In this document: in pieces, positions 55,863 through 64,000 of the stretch | How the letters are laid out: each line of letters begins with the position of its first letter | Position numbering within the stretch: position 1 is the stretch's first letter | From: JBBROS01 sp963792675 | GTDB taxonomy: Bacteria; Pseudomonadota; Alphaproteobacteria; Acetobacterales; Acetobacteraceae | Length of the DNA: 64,000 nucleotides | Direction: 5' to 3' | Assembly (NCBI GenBank): GCA_963792675.1 | Contig: CAWBWT010000006.1 | Coordinates: 1 to 64,000, forward strand | Position numbers and translations under genes: made by a program | The notes under the pieces: model-generated | The model's input: the letters and a program-made list of their open reading frames with translations, nothing else | Told to the model about the DNA's origin: nothing | The model's database searches: none

Positions 55863-56489
55863 ATGGCGGTCAACAGCGCCGAGATCGGCGCGGCGGAACG
55901 GATCCTGGATGTCGCGATGGACCTGTTCGGCGAGGCAGGCTTCAGCGCGACCTCGACGCGATCGATCGCGCTCGCGGCCGGCGTCAACCTGGCCCAGCTG
56001 CACTATTACTTCGGATCCAAGCGGGACCTGTTTAAGGCCGCCTACGCAAGCGGCGCCGCCGCCATCACCGAGGCGCGCGAGCGCAGCCTGCTCGAAACCG
56101 GGTGGCCGGGCAGGGCGGCCCCGCTCGAGGTGCTGGTCCGGTCCTTCGTCGCGCCGTTCATGCTGGCCGGCAAGACCGCGCGCGGCCGGGCGATGATGCG
56201 CATGCACGCGCGCCTGCATGCCGAACCCGACGGGCTGGCCGAGGAGCTGCTGAGCACGGTGTTCGACGCGACCACGCTGGCCTACGTGCAAGCGTTCGGG
56301 CGCGTCCTGCCGCACGTGGACCGGGACACCCTGTCGTGGCGGCTGTATTTCATGATGGGTGCCTATCGCTACACGCTGCTGCGCACCGGCCGGCTCGAGG
56401 CGTTGTCCGACGGCGCTTGCGACAGCGGCGATTTCGACACTGCGGTCGAGCAGATCGTGCCGTTCCTGTGCGCGGGCCTCGCCGCCTGA
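55863..56489 (+). CDS. TetR-family transcriptional regulator
   Basis: 208-aa regulator. The N-terminal helix-turn-helix is AERILDVAMDLFGEAGFSATSTRSIALAAGVNLAQLHYYFGSKRDL in family layout, with the hallmark YYFGSK recognition end. The C-terminal ligand domain (about residues 75-205) is helical and divergent. Start at 55863 (MAVNSAE), preceded by GCGGAGGG. It is divergent from the MFS-monooxygenase-VOC operon, the standard layout for a local repressor responding to the transported or oxidised compound. It could alternatively act on the Liv operon that follows 112 bases downstream. Confidence 0.88.
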   Translation: MAVNSAEIGAAERILDVAMDLFGEAGFSATSTRSIALAAGVNLAQLHYYFGSKRDLFKAAYASGAAAITEARERSLLETGWPGRAAPLEVLVRSFVAPFMLAGKTARGRAMMRMHARLHAEPDGLAEELLSTVFDATTLAYVQAFGRVLPHVDRDTLSWRLYFMMGAYRYTLLRTGRLEALSDGACDSGDFDTAVEQIVPFLCAGLAA

Positions 56490-56601
56490 GGGTGCGGCGT
56501 CCGGCGTCGGGTCCGTCGATCTCGGGCCGCCTTGCCGATCCCGGCGTCTTGCTGCGATACTCCGCCGCAACGAACAGAAGCATCGTGGGGAACGCCTCGA
56601 C

Positions 56602-57846
56602 ATGACCGCTCAGCCGACACGCCGCGCCGTGCTCGCCGGCAGCACGCTCCTTGCCGTGCCGTCCCTCGTCCGCGCCCAGGACACCGCATCGAGCAAGCCG
56701 GTCCGGGTCGGCATGAACACCATCCTGTCCGGCGCAATCGCGCTGCTGGGCACCTCGCAACGCAACGCCGCCGAGATGGAGGTCGCGCGCATCAACGGCG
56801 CCGGCGGGCTCGGCGGCCGCAAGATCGAGCTCGTCGTTCGCGACTTCAAGGGGCAGCCGCAGGAAGCCGCCCGCGTGGTGCGCGAGCTGGTCAATAGCGA
56901 CGGCTGCGAGATCATCATGGACGCCGAAGCCTCTTCGGCCGCGTTTGCGGTCCAGGAGGTGATCCGCGACCTCGGCGTGCTGTGCATCCACACCTCGAGC
57001 GAGACGTCCTCGCTGACCGCCGACCCGAAGCTCCGCGTCGCCACCGCGTTCCGCTGCGCCCGGCAGGGGGTGCACGACAGCATCGTCGGCGGGCAATACG
57101 CCGCCAACGCCGCCAACAAAAACAAGTGGAACAAGTGGGCCACCTGCGCCGCCGACTACGCCTACGGCCACGACACCACCGATCAGTTCCTGGAGTTCTT
57201 CAAGCACTTCAAGCCCGACGTCGAGATCGTCACCCAGGCTTGGCCCAAACTCGGTCAGCCGGACTTCACCGAGGTGCTGACCAAGCTGCTGCAGGCCAAG
57301 CCGAACTGCTTGTTCTCGCTGCAATATGCCGGCGATCTTTCGGCCTTGATCAACCAGGGCAACGTGTATGCGCTGTTTCGGGCGATGACGATGTTCAATC
57401 CGAACCTCGGCGACTACCCGGTGCTGACCGCGGTCAAGGCGCTGCCGCCGGACATGAACGGCGGCACGCGCTATCTCGAGACCTTCCCCGACACGGCGGC
57501 CAACAAGGCGTGGGGCGAAGCGTACCGCGCCAAATGGAACCAGTATCCGACCAATTGGTCCTGGCAAACCGCGGCCGCCTGGATGTTCCTGGAGCAAGCC
57601 GCCAAGAAGGCCGGCCGCCTCGACGCCAAGACGATGGCGGGCGCGCTGACCGGCCTCAAGATCGACTGCCCGTTCGGCCTCGACGGCACGATCACGATGC
57701 GCGAGGACCAGACCATCGTCAATTACGCCATCGGCTGGGGCAAGACGGTGCCGCAACTGCCCTACATCGTCGACATCCAGAAGGGCGATTGGGGGCAGAT
57801 CGTCGAGCTGGAGACCGAGTGGAAGAAGAAGATGAACTACGGCTGA
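56602..57846 (+). CDS. Liv-type periplasmic binding protein
   Basis: Class I periplasmic binding protein, 414 aa, first gene of a complete Liv-type importer. The signal sequence (TRRAVLAGSTLLAVPSLVRAQ) has twin Arg. The mature start VRVGMNTILSGAIALLG and DFKGQPQEAARVVRELVNSDG are typical of the family. It starts at the ATG at 56602; the upstream frame lies in the tetR 3' end. The permease gene follows after 9 bases. Ligand unknown: such systems in this group often carry amides, urea or aromatic acids. The converging hydantoinase genes may point to hydantoin-like compounds. Confidence 0.9.
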   Translation: MTAQPTRRAVLAGSTLLAVPSLVRAQDTASSKPVRVGMNTILSGAIALLGTSQRNAAEMEVARINGAGGLGGRKIELVVRDFKGQPQEAARVVRELVNSDGCEIIMDAEASSAAFAVQEVIRDLGVLCIHTSSETSSLTADPKLRVATAFRCARQGVHDSIVGGQYAANAANKNKWNKWATCAADYAYGHDTTDQFLEFFKHFKPDVEIVTQAWPKLGQPDFTEVLTKLLQAKPNCLFSLQYAGDLSALINQGNVYALFRAMTMFNPNLGDYPVLTAVKALPPDMNGGTRYLETFPDTAANKAWGEAYRAKWNQYPTNWSWQTAAAWMFLEQAAKKAGRLDAKTMAGALTGLKIDCPFGLDGTITMREDQTIVNYAIGWGKTVPQLPYIVDIQKGDWGQIVELETEWKKKMNYG

Positions 57847-57855
57847 GCCAGGCGC

Positions 57856-58758
57856 ATGGACCTCGATGCCCTGGCCGGGTGCGTCACGAGCCCGGCCTGC
57901 CTGGTGACGCAAACCACCAGCGGGCTGATCGCCGGGCTGTTGCTGTTCCTGGTCGCCGCCGGGCTGACGCTGATCTTCGGCGTGCTGAAGGTGGTCAACT
58001 TCGCCCACGGCACGTTCTACATGCTGGGCGGCTACGTCGCCTACACGGTGATGCAGGCGACCGGCCAATACGCGCTCGCCGTGGTCGCCGCCGGCCTGGC
58101 CATGGCGGTGTTCGGCGTGCTGTTCGAGCGGGCGCTGATCGCCCGCGTCTATGGCCAGGACGTGCTGATGCAGCTGCTCGTTTGCTATGCGGTCGTGCTG
58201 ATCTGCGACGACCTCGTGAAGCTGGTCTGGGGGCCCGACTTCCTCGCCATGGGCATGCCGCCCGAGTTCCAGGTGCCGCCGCTGTTCGTCGCCGGCGGCA
58301 TCGTGCCGCCGTTCTACCTGCTGCTGATCGTGGTCGCCCTGCTGATCGCCGCGGGGCTGGCGCTCGCACTCGGGCGCACCCGGTTCGGCAAGACCGTCAC
58401 CGCCGCCGCCCACAACCCGGCGATGGTGTCGGCGCTCGGGATCAACACGCAGGCTTTGTTCGCGATCGTGTTCGCGCTCGGCGGCGCGTTGGCCGGGCTG
58501 GCGGGCGGGCTGGCCGCGCCAGTGCGGTCGCTCACCGCCGGGATGGGATTCTCGGTGCTGATCGAGAGCTTCATCGTCACCGTGATCGGCGGCATGGGCT
58601 CGATCGCCGGCGCGCTGCTGGCGTCGATCGGCATCGGGCTGATCCGCGGCTTCGGGACGATCGGCTTCCCGGTGTTCACCGATGGCTTGATCTACATTGC
58701 CATGATCCTGGTCCTGGTGTTCCGTCCGGCCGGGCTGTTCGGCCGCGAGATCGTTTAA
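57856..58758 (+). CDS. livH: Liv-type ABC permease H
   Basis: LivH-type permease, 300 aa, about eight helices. The opening TSGLIAGLLLFLVAAGLTLIFGVL with VNFAHGTFYMLGGY is the classic LivH segment, and VIGGMGSIAGALLASIGIGL occurs near the C-terminus. It begins MDLDALAGC 9 bases after the binding protein. It pairs with LivM, whose GTG lies one base beyond its stop. Confidence 0.92.
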   Translation: MDLDALAGCVTSPACLVTQTTSGLIAGLLLFLVAAGLTLIFGVLKVVNFAHGTFYMLGGYVAYTVMQATGQYALAVVAAGLAMAVFGVLFERALIARVYGQDVLMQLLVCYAVVLICDDLVKLVWGPDFLAMGMPPEFQVPPLFVAGGIVPPFYLLLIVVALLIAAGLALALGRTRFGKTVTAAAHNPAMVSALGINTQALFAIVFALGGALAGLAGGLAAPVRSLTAGMGFSVLIESFIVTVIGGMGSIAGALLASIGIGLIRGFGTIGFPVFTDGLIYIAMILVLVFRPAGLFGREIV

Positions 58759-58759
58759 C

Positions 58760-59725
58760 GTGCGGACCAGCGCCCGCGTCGACCTGCTGGCCGCCGCCGT
58801 CTGCGCCGCCATCCTGCTGGCGGTCCCGGCGGTCGCGCACAGCCCGGCGTTCTTCGACTTCGCGATCCGGGTCGCCTCGATGGTTCTGTTCGCGACCTCG
58901 CTCAACCTGCTCGTGGGCGGCACGGGGCTCGTCTCGTTCGGCCACGGGCTGTTCTACGGCTTCGGCGCCTACTGCTTCGGGCTGCTGATGCAGCGCACCG
59001 CGCTGCCGCTGCCGGCCGCCGCCGGGCTCACGCTGCTGGCGACCGCCGGTCTGGGCCTCGTGGTCGGCGGCATCTGCATCCGCCTGCGGCAGATCTACTT
59101 CGCCTTCGCGACACTGGCGATGCAGATGCTGTTCTACAGCATCGTCATCGCCTGGTCGGCGCTGACCGGCGGCGACCAGGGCCTGCAAGGCGGCATCCCC
59201 CGGCGCCAGCTGCTCGGGTTCGATCTCGCCCAGCAAACCCATCTGTACGACGTGTGCGTCGTGACTGCGCTGGCCGGCCTGCTGATCATGCGGCATGTCG
59301 CCGCGAGCCCGTTGGGCGCCACCTTGCGCATGATCCGCGACAACGAAACCCGTGCCGCCTTCCTCGGCATCGAGGTCTGGCGCGCCAAGCTCACCGTGTT
59401 CGTGATCGCCGGCGTGTTCGCGGCACTCGGCGGCATCCTCGCCGCGCTGTTCGTGTCCGGCGCCTATCCGGAACAGGCGAACTGGACGATCTCCGGCCAG
59501 GCCATCTTCGCCGTCATGCTGGGCGGCGTTTCGAGCTTCCTCGGCCCCCTGGTCGGGACGATGATCCTGCTCGCGCTCAACGACGTCGTCAGCCGCTACA
59601 CCGAGTATCACGGCCTCGCGCTCGGCGGTGTCATCCTGCTGGTGACGCTGGTGTTCCGGCGCGGCGTGCTCGACGTCGTCGGCGACCGCCTGGCCCGGCG
59701 CCGCCCGCTCGCCGCCGCGCCGTGA
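58760..59725 (+). CDS. livM: Liv-type ABC permease M
   Basis: LivM-type permease, 321 aa. Family landmarks are LNLLVGGTGLVSFGHGLFYGFGAY, GGDQGLQGG, and MIRDNETRAAFLGIEV. It starts at a GTG at 58760 directly behind livH and overlaps the livG GTG (GTGA). No fused ATPase domain is present, unlike some LivM-LivG fusions. Confidence 0.92.
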   Translation: MRTSARVDLLAAAVCAAILLAVPAVAHSPAFFDFAIRVASMVLFATSLNLLVGGTGLVSFGHGLFYGFGAYCFGLLMQRTALPLPAAAGLTLLATAGLGLVVGGICIRLRQIYFAFATLAMQMLFYSIVIAWSALTGGDQGLQGGIPRRQLLGFDLAQQTHLYDVCVVTALAGLLIMRHVAASPLGATLRMIRDNETRAAFLGIEVWRAKLTVFVIAGVFAALGGILAALFVSGAYPEQANWTISGQAIFAVMLGGVSSFLGPLVGTMILLALNDVVSRYTEYHGLALGGVILLVTLVFRRGVLDVVGDRLARRRPLAAAP

Positions 59726-60471
59726 GCCTCGAGGTCGAGCACCTGACCAAGCGGTTCGGCGGCGTGGCCGCCATCGACGACGTCACGCTCGCCTTCCCGT
59801 CCGGCTCGCTGTCGGCGGTGATCGGCCCGAACGGCGCCGGCAAGAGCACGTTCTTCAACCTCATCTCCGGCGCGGTGGCCCCGGATGCCGGCCGCGTCCG
59901 CTTGAACGGCGCCGACATCACCGCGCAATCCCGCGGCGCCGTGGTCCGCCAGGGCATCGGCCGGGCGTTCCAGGTCGCGAGCTTCTTTCCCACCATGACA
60001 GTGGCGGAGAACCTCACCGTCGCCGTCGCCGCACATCGCCGGCAATGGGCCGGGCTCGGCGGCCGCTTCCCGCCGCGCGGCGCCCGTGCCCGCGCCCTCG
60101 AAGTGGCCGACCTGCTGAACCTCGCCGACCAAGCCGACACATTGTCCGCCCAGCTCTCGCACGGCGACCAGAAGCTGCTCGACATCGCCCTCGCGCTGGC
60201 GCTCGAGCCGTCCGTGCTGCTGCTCGACGAGCCCACCGCCGGCATGGGCCCGGAAGAGCGCTGGACCATGATCGAGCGCATCCAGGCGCTGTGGCAGCGC
60301 GGCGGCCTCACGCTGGTGTTCATCGAGCACGACATGGACATCGTGTTCCGCGTCGCCGACACAATCCGGGTGCTGTGCTACGGCCGGGTGCTGGCCGAGG
60401 GCACGCCCGAGCAGATCCGTGCCAACCCGGAGGTGATCGCCGCTTACCTCGGCGACGAGGCGGCGGCGTGA
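59722..60471 (+). CDS. livG: Liv-type ABC ATPase G
   Basis: LivG-type ATPase, 249 aa. Walker A is GPNGAGKST, signature LSHGDQKLLDIAL, Walker B VLLLDEPTAGM. The LSHG signature is the usual variant in urea/amide-type Liv systems. It starts at a GTG overlapping livM; the longer frame upstream is inside livM. Its stop overlaps the livF GTG. Confidence 0.92.
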   Translation: MSLEVEHLTKRFGGVAAIDDVTLAFPSGSLSAVIGPNGAGKSTFFNLISGAVAPDAGRVRLNGADITAQSRGAVVRQGIGRAFQVASFFPTMTVAENLTVAVAAHRRQWAGLGGRFPPRGARARALEVADLLNLADQADTLSAQLSHGDQKLLDIALALALEPSVLLLDEPTAGMGPEERWTMIERIQALWQRGGLTLVFIEHDMDIVFRVADTIRVLCYGRVLAEGTPEQIRANPEVIAAYLGDEAAA

Positions 60472-61178
60472 GCGCGATCCTCGAAGCCGACGGCCTGGAT
60501 GTCTGCTACGGCGCGAGCCAGGTGCTGTTCGGCCTGTCGCTGGCCTTGGAGCCGGGTCGCACCCTGGCGCTGCTCGGCCGCAACGGCGCCGGCAAGAGCA
60601 CGACCATGAAGGCGGTGGCCGGCTTCCTGCCCGCGCGCGCCGGGCGGGTTCGCTTCGCCGGGCGCGACGTGACGGGCGCCCGCCCGCATACGCTGGCCCG
60701 CCTCGGCCTCGCCTACGTGCCCGAGGACCGCCAGGTGTTCCCCGATCATTCCGTGCTCGACAACCTGCTGATCGCCGCCAAGGCCGGGCCCGACGGCCAG
60801 GACCATTGGACGCTGGCCCGCATCTGGCAGACCCTGCCGCTGCTGGAGCGGCTGCGGCATCGGGCGGCCGGGCGCTTATCCGGCGGCGAGCAGCAGATGC
60901 TGGCGATCGGCCGCGCGCTGATGGGCAACCCGACCGTGCTGCTGCTCGACGAGCCGAGCGAGGGCTTGGCGCCGATTGTGGTCCGCGCGATCGGCGACCT
61001 GCTGCGCGAGCTGCGCGGCGCCGGCGCGACCATCCTGATCGCCGAGCAGAACATGCATTTCTGCCTCGGCGTTGCGTCCGACGCCGTCGTCATCGACAAG
61101 GGCGCCATCGTTTACCGCGACGACATCGCGGCATTGCGCGCCAATGCCGACATCCGCAGCCGCTATCTGGCGATGTAG
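60468..61178 (+). CDS. livF: Liv-type ABC ATPase F
   Basis: LivF-type ATPase, 236 aa. Walker A is GRNGAGKST, signature LSGGEQQML, Walker B VLLLDEPSEGLAP. It starts at a GTG overlapping livG. The last 16 bases overlap the 3' end of the oppositely oriented hyuA gene, so there is no room for a terminator between them. Confidence 0.92.
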   Translation: MSAILEADGLDVCYGASQVLFGLSLALEPGRTLALLGRNGAGKSTTMKAVAGFLPARAGRVRFAGRDVTGARPHTLARLGLAYVPEDRQVFPDHSVLDNLLIAAKAGPDGQDHWTLARIWQTLPLLERLRHRAAGRLSGGEQQMLAIGRALMGNPTVLLLDEPSEGLAPIVVRAIGDLLRELRGAGATILIAEQNMHFCLGVASDAVVIDKGAIVYRDDIAALRANADIRSRYLAM

Positions 61179-63273
61179 GGCAGCCCAAGACCGAGCCCGA
61201 CGCCATCACCGGCGGCCCCGGCCGGAAAGCGACGCAGCAGCAGCGCCGCCGAGGCGTGCACGGCCAGCGACCAGCCTTCCGGCACGACCGTCGTCGCGTC
61301 CACTTGGGTGACGATCATCGGCCCATCGCGGGTGAACCCGGCCGGGAGCTCGGACCGGGCCAGCACCGGCACGGCGGCTTCGCCCGACGCAAGCTGCATG
61401 ACCGTCTCGCGGCAGCCCGGGCTGCCGCCGGCGTCGGGCAGCACGTGCGGAACGGGATGGGCGAGCCGTCCGGACGCCTCGACCCTGACCGTCACGAGCT
61501 CGATCGGCGCCGCGAGGCGGAAGCCGTAAAGCGCCTCGTGCGCCGCGGCGAAGGCGTCGCTTAGCGCGAGCGGATCCGCCGTCCAGGCCACCGGCAACTC
61601 GCTCCCTTGGCCGGCGTAGCGCATCAGCGCCGTGGTCTCGATCCGGCGGTCCGCGCCGGGCACCTGCTCGTCGGCGAGCCAGGTCTCCGCTTCGTCGCGC
61701 AGCGCCGCCAGGATCGGGCCCGCCACCGCCGGGTCGGGTTCGCCGGCCTGCGCCAGGGTGCGGCTCGAACTCCGCCCGGAGGTCGGCGGCGAGCAGGCCC
61801 TCGGCGCACAGCACCCCGGGCGCCGGTGGCACCAGCACGGTCGTGATGCCCAGCAGCTCGGCCAGCGCGCAGCCGTGCAGCGGCCCGGCGCCGCCGAACG
61901 GCACGAGCGTGAACGCCCGCGGATCGAGGCCGCGCTCGACCGAGACGACCCGGATCGCGCCGACCATGTTGTTGTCGGCGATCGCCAGGATGCCCCGCGC
62001 GGCCGCGACGCAGGTCGAGCCCGAGCGGCTCGGCCACCTCGCTCCGCACGGCGTGCTCGGCCAGCGGCGCGGTCGAGCGGCATGCGCCCGCCGAGCAGCC
62101 CGTCCGGCAGGTGCCCGAGCACGACATGCGCGTCGGTCACGGTCGCGGCCGTGCCGCCGGCGCCGTAGCAGGCGGGGCCCGGAACCGCCCCGGCGCTGGC
62201 CGGCCCGACCGTCAGCGCGCCGTCCCGGCGCGCGGGCGATCGAGCCGCCGCCGGCGCCGACCGTGACCATGTCCACCATCGGCAGCGGCAGCGGCCACGC
62301 GCCGACGCTTGCCGCGCTGGGTCAGCCCGATGCGGCCGTCCTTGATCAGGCAGATGTCGGCGCTGGTGCCGCCGATGTCGACGGTGATGAGGTCGGCGAT
62401 GCCGCAGGCCGGCCGCCGCGTCGCGCGCGCCGACCACGCCCGCCGCCGGGCCCGACAGCGCGGTCAGCGCCGGGGCGCGGCGGATCGTCGCCGCCCCGGC
62501 GACGCCGCCGTTGGACTGCATCAGCAGCAGCGGCGCCTCGATCCCGGCCGCCCGCAGCCGCGCTTCCAGCCGGCGACACGTAGGCCGCGACACGGCCGGC
62601 ATCACGCCCGGCGTTCAGGATCGTCGCCAGCGCGCGCTCGTATTCCCGCACCACCGGCAGCACGTCGACCGAGGCGGTGACGGCCACGCCCGGCAAGGCC
62701 GTCGCGCAGCAGCTCGGCCACGCGGCGCTCGTGCGCCGGATGGGCGAAGCTGTGCAGCAGGCAGACGCGCCACCGCGTGCACGCCGAGGCGCCGGCAGGC
62801 CGCGGCGGCAGCGGCGACGCTGGCCTCGTCGAGCGGCGTCAGCACGACGCCGCCGGGCCCGACCCGCTCGACCACCTCCAGCACGTGCGAGGCGGCACCG
62901 GGCGGCGCGGCTTGATCCAGGCGTAGAGGTTGGCGTGGCGCGGGATGTCCTGCCGGCCGATATCGAGCACGTGGCGGAACCCGGCCGTCGTGATCAGCGC
63001 CGTGGGGGCGCACTTGCCCTCGAGGATGAGGTTGGTCGCGACCGTCGTGCCGTGCAGCACCCGGCCGACCCGGCCGGCGTCGGCGCCCAACTCGGCGCCA
63101 GCCTGGGCCAGCGCGAGCCTGACCCCCTCGATGAAGGCGAGGCTCGGATCGGCCGGGGTGCTGGGGGTCTTGGCCCGCCAGGCCCGGCCGCTCGCCGCGT
63201 CCTGCAGGGTGACGTCGGTGAAGGTGCCGCCGATGTCGACCGCGACCGCGAGCCCGGCGTCAGTCGAGGGCAT
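61163..63273 (-). pseudogene. hyuA: Hydantoinase A / N-methylhydantoinase A, many frameshifts
   Basis: HyuA-type subunit (about 700 aa expected), an ATP-dependent amidohydrolase of the hydantoinase/oxoprolinase/acetone carboxylase family. It starts MPSTDAGLAVAVDIGGTFTDV at 63273, and the IGGTFTD phosphate loop is intact. Sense is then spread over all three frames: HVLEVVERVGPGGVVLTPLDEASV, CLLHSFAHPAHERRVAELL, LLLMQSNGGVAGAATI, SGPAAGVVGARDAA, and MVDMVTVGAGGGSIA, through to YIAR at 61163. I count about ten breaks, near 62910, 62770, 62695, 62620-62570 (three), 62412, 62310, 62240, 62080, 62015 and 61765. Every conserved block is present. It overlaps hyuB by 14 bases upstream. Confidence 0.82.
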
Positions 63274-64000
63274 CGACGTACTCCGTCGCGGTGGAACGCG
63301 CCGGCTTCGGGCCGCTGCCGCGCGGCGCGGCCCGGGTCGCGTCCTCGTCCAGCGCGCCGTCGCGGATCACCACGCCGTAGTCGCGCGCCGCCGCCGCGAC
63401 CGAGACGTAGCCTTCCAGCACGTCGCGCAGCACGAGCGCCGGGGCACGGTCGAACGGGTGGCCGCGGCCGCCGCCGCCGCCGGTCTCGATGCGCAGGATG
63501 TCGCCGCGGCGCAGCGCGTTGCCGTCCGACAGCGGCGCCAGCACGCGCTCGTCGGCGCGGCCCGGGTTGACCACCGCCCGGCCGCTGCCGGCGCCCATGC
63601 CGCCCGCCGTGCCCCAGGGCGGGTTGTCCACGCTGTCGATGCGCACCGCAAGCACCGCCTCGTCGGCCAGGATCTCGTATTCGCGGACGATGCCGCAGCC
63701 GCCGCGGAACGCGCCGGCGCCGCCGCTGTCGCGATGCACGCCGTAGCGGCGTCAGCCGCACCGGGTAGCCGAGCTCGAGGAACTCGACCGGATAGTTCTC
63801 CTGCGCCACGAAATAGACCGCGTCGATGCCGTCCGCGTCCGGCCGCGCGCCATAGCCGACGCCGATGCCGTCCGACATCAGGAACGGCCGCCCGCCCGCG
63901 GTGCCGCTGAGCAGCATGATGACGTAGGCGGAATGCGCTGCGTTGCGCCGCGGTGCCGGCGACGTTGACCAGCCCGTTCAGCGCCGCCAGCACCCGCATC
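63260..64000 (-). pseudogene. hyuB: Hydantoinase B C-terminal part, frameshifted, 5' end beyond window
   Basis: HyuB-type subunit, partner of HyuA. Readable blocks are RVLAALNGLVNVAGTAA; NAAHSAYVIMLLSGTAGG; LMSDGIGVGYGARPDADG with ENYPVEFLELGYPVRLT; and HRDSGGAGAFRGGCGIVREYEIL with GGGGGRGHPFDRAPALVLRDVLEGYVS, ending near EYVDALD at 63260. Frames change near 63947 and 63752. The remaining several hundred N-terminal residues lie beyond base 64000. Together with hyuA it would hydrolyse a hydantoin or oxoproline-like ring with ATP, or act on a related cyclic amide. The stop overlaps the hyuA start, so they are one operon transcribed hyuB then hyuA. Confidence 0.82.

Noticed and set aside
1..64000. 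Search for tRNA, rRNA, riboswitches and prophage genes
   Set aside because: Reading the gaps by eye gave no cloverleaf, conserved riboswitch core or phage structural gene. A covariance-model scan would be the decisive test.

Overview
The window is very GC-rich, densely coded and typically alphaproteobacterial. It has tightly packed ABC importers with Tat-type solute-binding proteins, a CopG-like regulator next to an LpqC-type PHB depolymerase, a xanthine-dehydrogenase-type Mo enzyme, and many small oxidative and hydrolytic enzymes. I infer a soil or rhizosphere member of the Rhodospirillales/Acetobacterales type with a broad catabolic range. No rRNA, tRNA, ribosomal protein, phage or CRISPR sequence is recognisable, so the finer taxonomy is open.

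Layout. 0-1 kb: truncated IS5-family transposase. 1.1-4.8 kb (-): three-subunit Mo-hydroxylase, FAD subunit frameshifted. 5.1-6.6 kb (-): MFS transporter. 7.1-9.3 kb (-): GGDEF-EAL protein. 9.6-12.9 kb (-): ABC-2 exporter whose permease is fused to a CPBP intramembrane protease. 13-18.6 kb: polyamine-type ABC importer (ATPase divergent from the permeases) plus a PuuB-like FAD oxidase. 18.7-25.3 kb: flavin monooxygenase, alpha/beta hydrolase, CopG-like protein, PHB depolymerase and two membrane proteins. 25.6-29.9 kb: large dihaem cytochrome c peroxidase-like protein and a secreted protein of unknown function. 29.9-32.7 kb: luciferase-like monooxygenase and acyl-CoA synthetase. 32.9-38.4 kb: adenylate cyclase with TPRs, PAP2/haloperoxidase-fold protein, eqolisin-type peptidase and (-) carotenoid oxygenase. 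38.5-43 kb: self-sufficient CYP116B-type P450, a Liv-type binding protein and a creatininase-family amidohydrolase. 42.9-45.7 kb: amidase and epoxide-hydrolase-like protein. 45.8-52.6 kb: dipeptide-type ABC importer with an FAD amine oxidase. 52.7-56.5 kb: MFS, flavin monooxygenase and VOC protein opposite a TetR regulator. 56.6-61.2 kb: complete Liv-type importer. 61.2-64 kb (-): hydantoinase A and B, heavily frameshifted, hyuB running off the window.

How it fits together. The region reads as several uptake-plus-first-oxidation modules, each pairing a transporter with a flavin, haem or Mo oxidoreductase or an amidohydrolase. Two importers independently carry an FAD amine oxidase. The best regulatory signals I can read are a sigma-54 type -24/-12 element before the dipeptide-type operon, a CRP-like dyad at class II spacing before the adenylate cyclase, and a clean sigma-70-like promoter before the P450.

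Caution. At least nine otherwise well-conserved genes are interrupted by single-base indels, mostly in G/C runs, and their density rises steeply after 61.7 kb. Uncorrected sequencing errors explain this better than real gene decay, so the frameshifted genes are given as whole loci.
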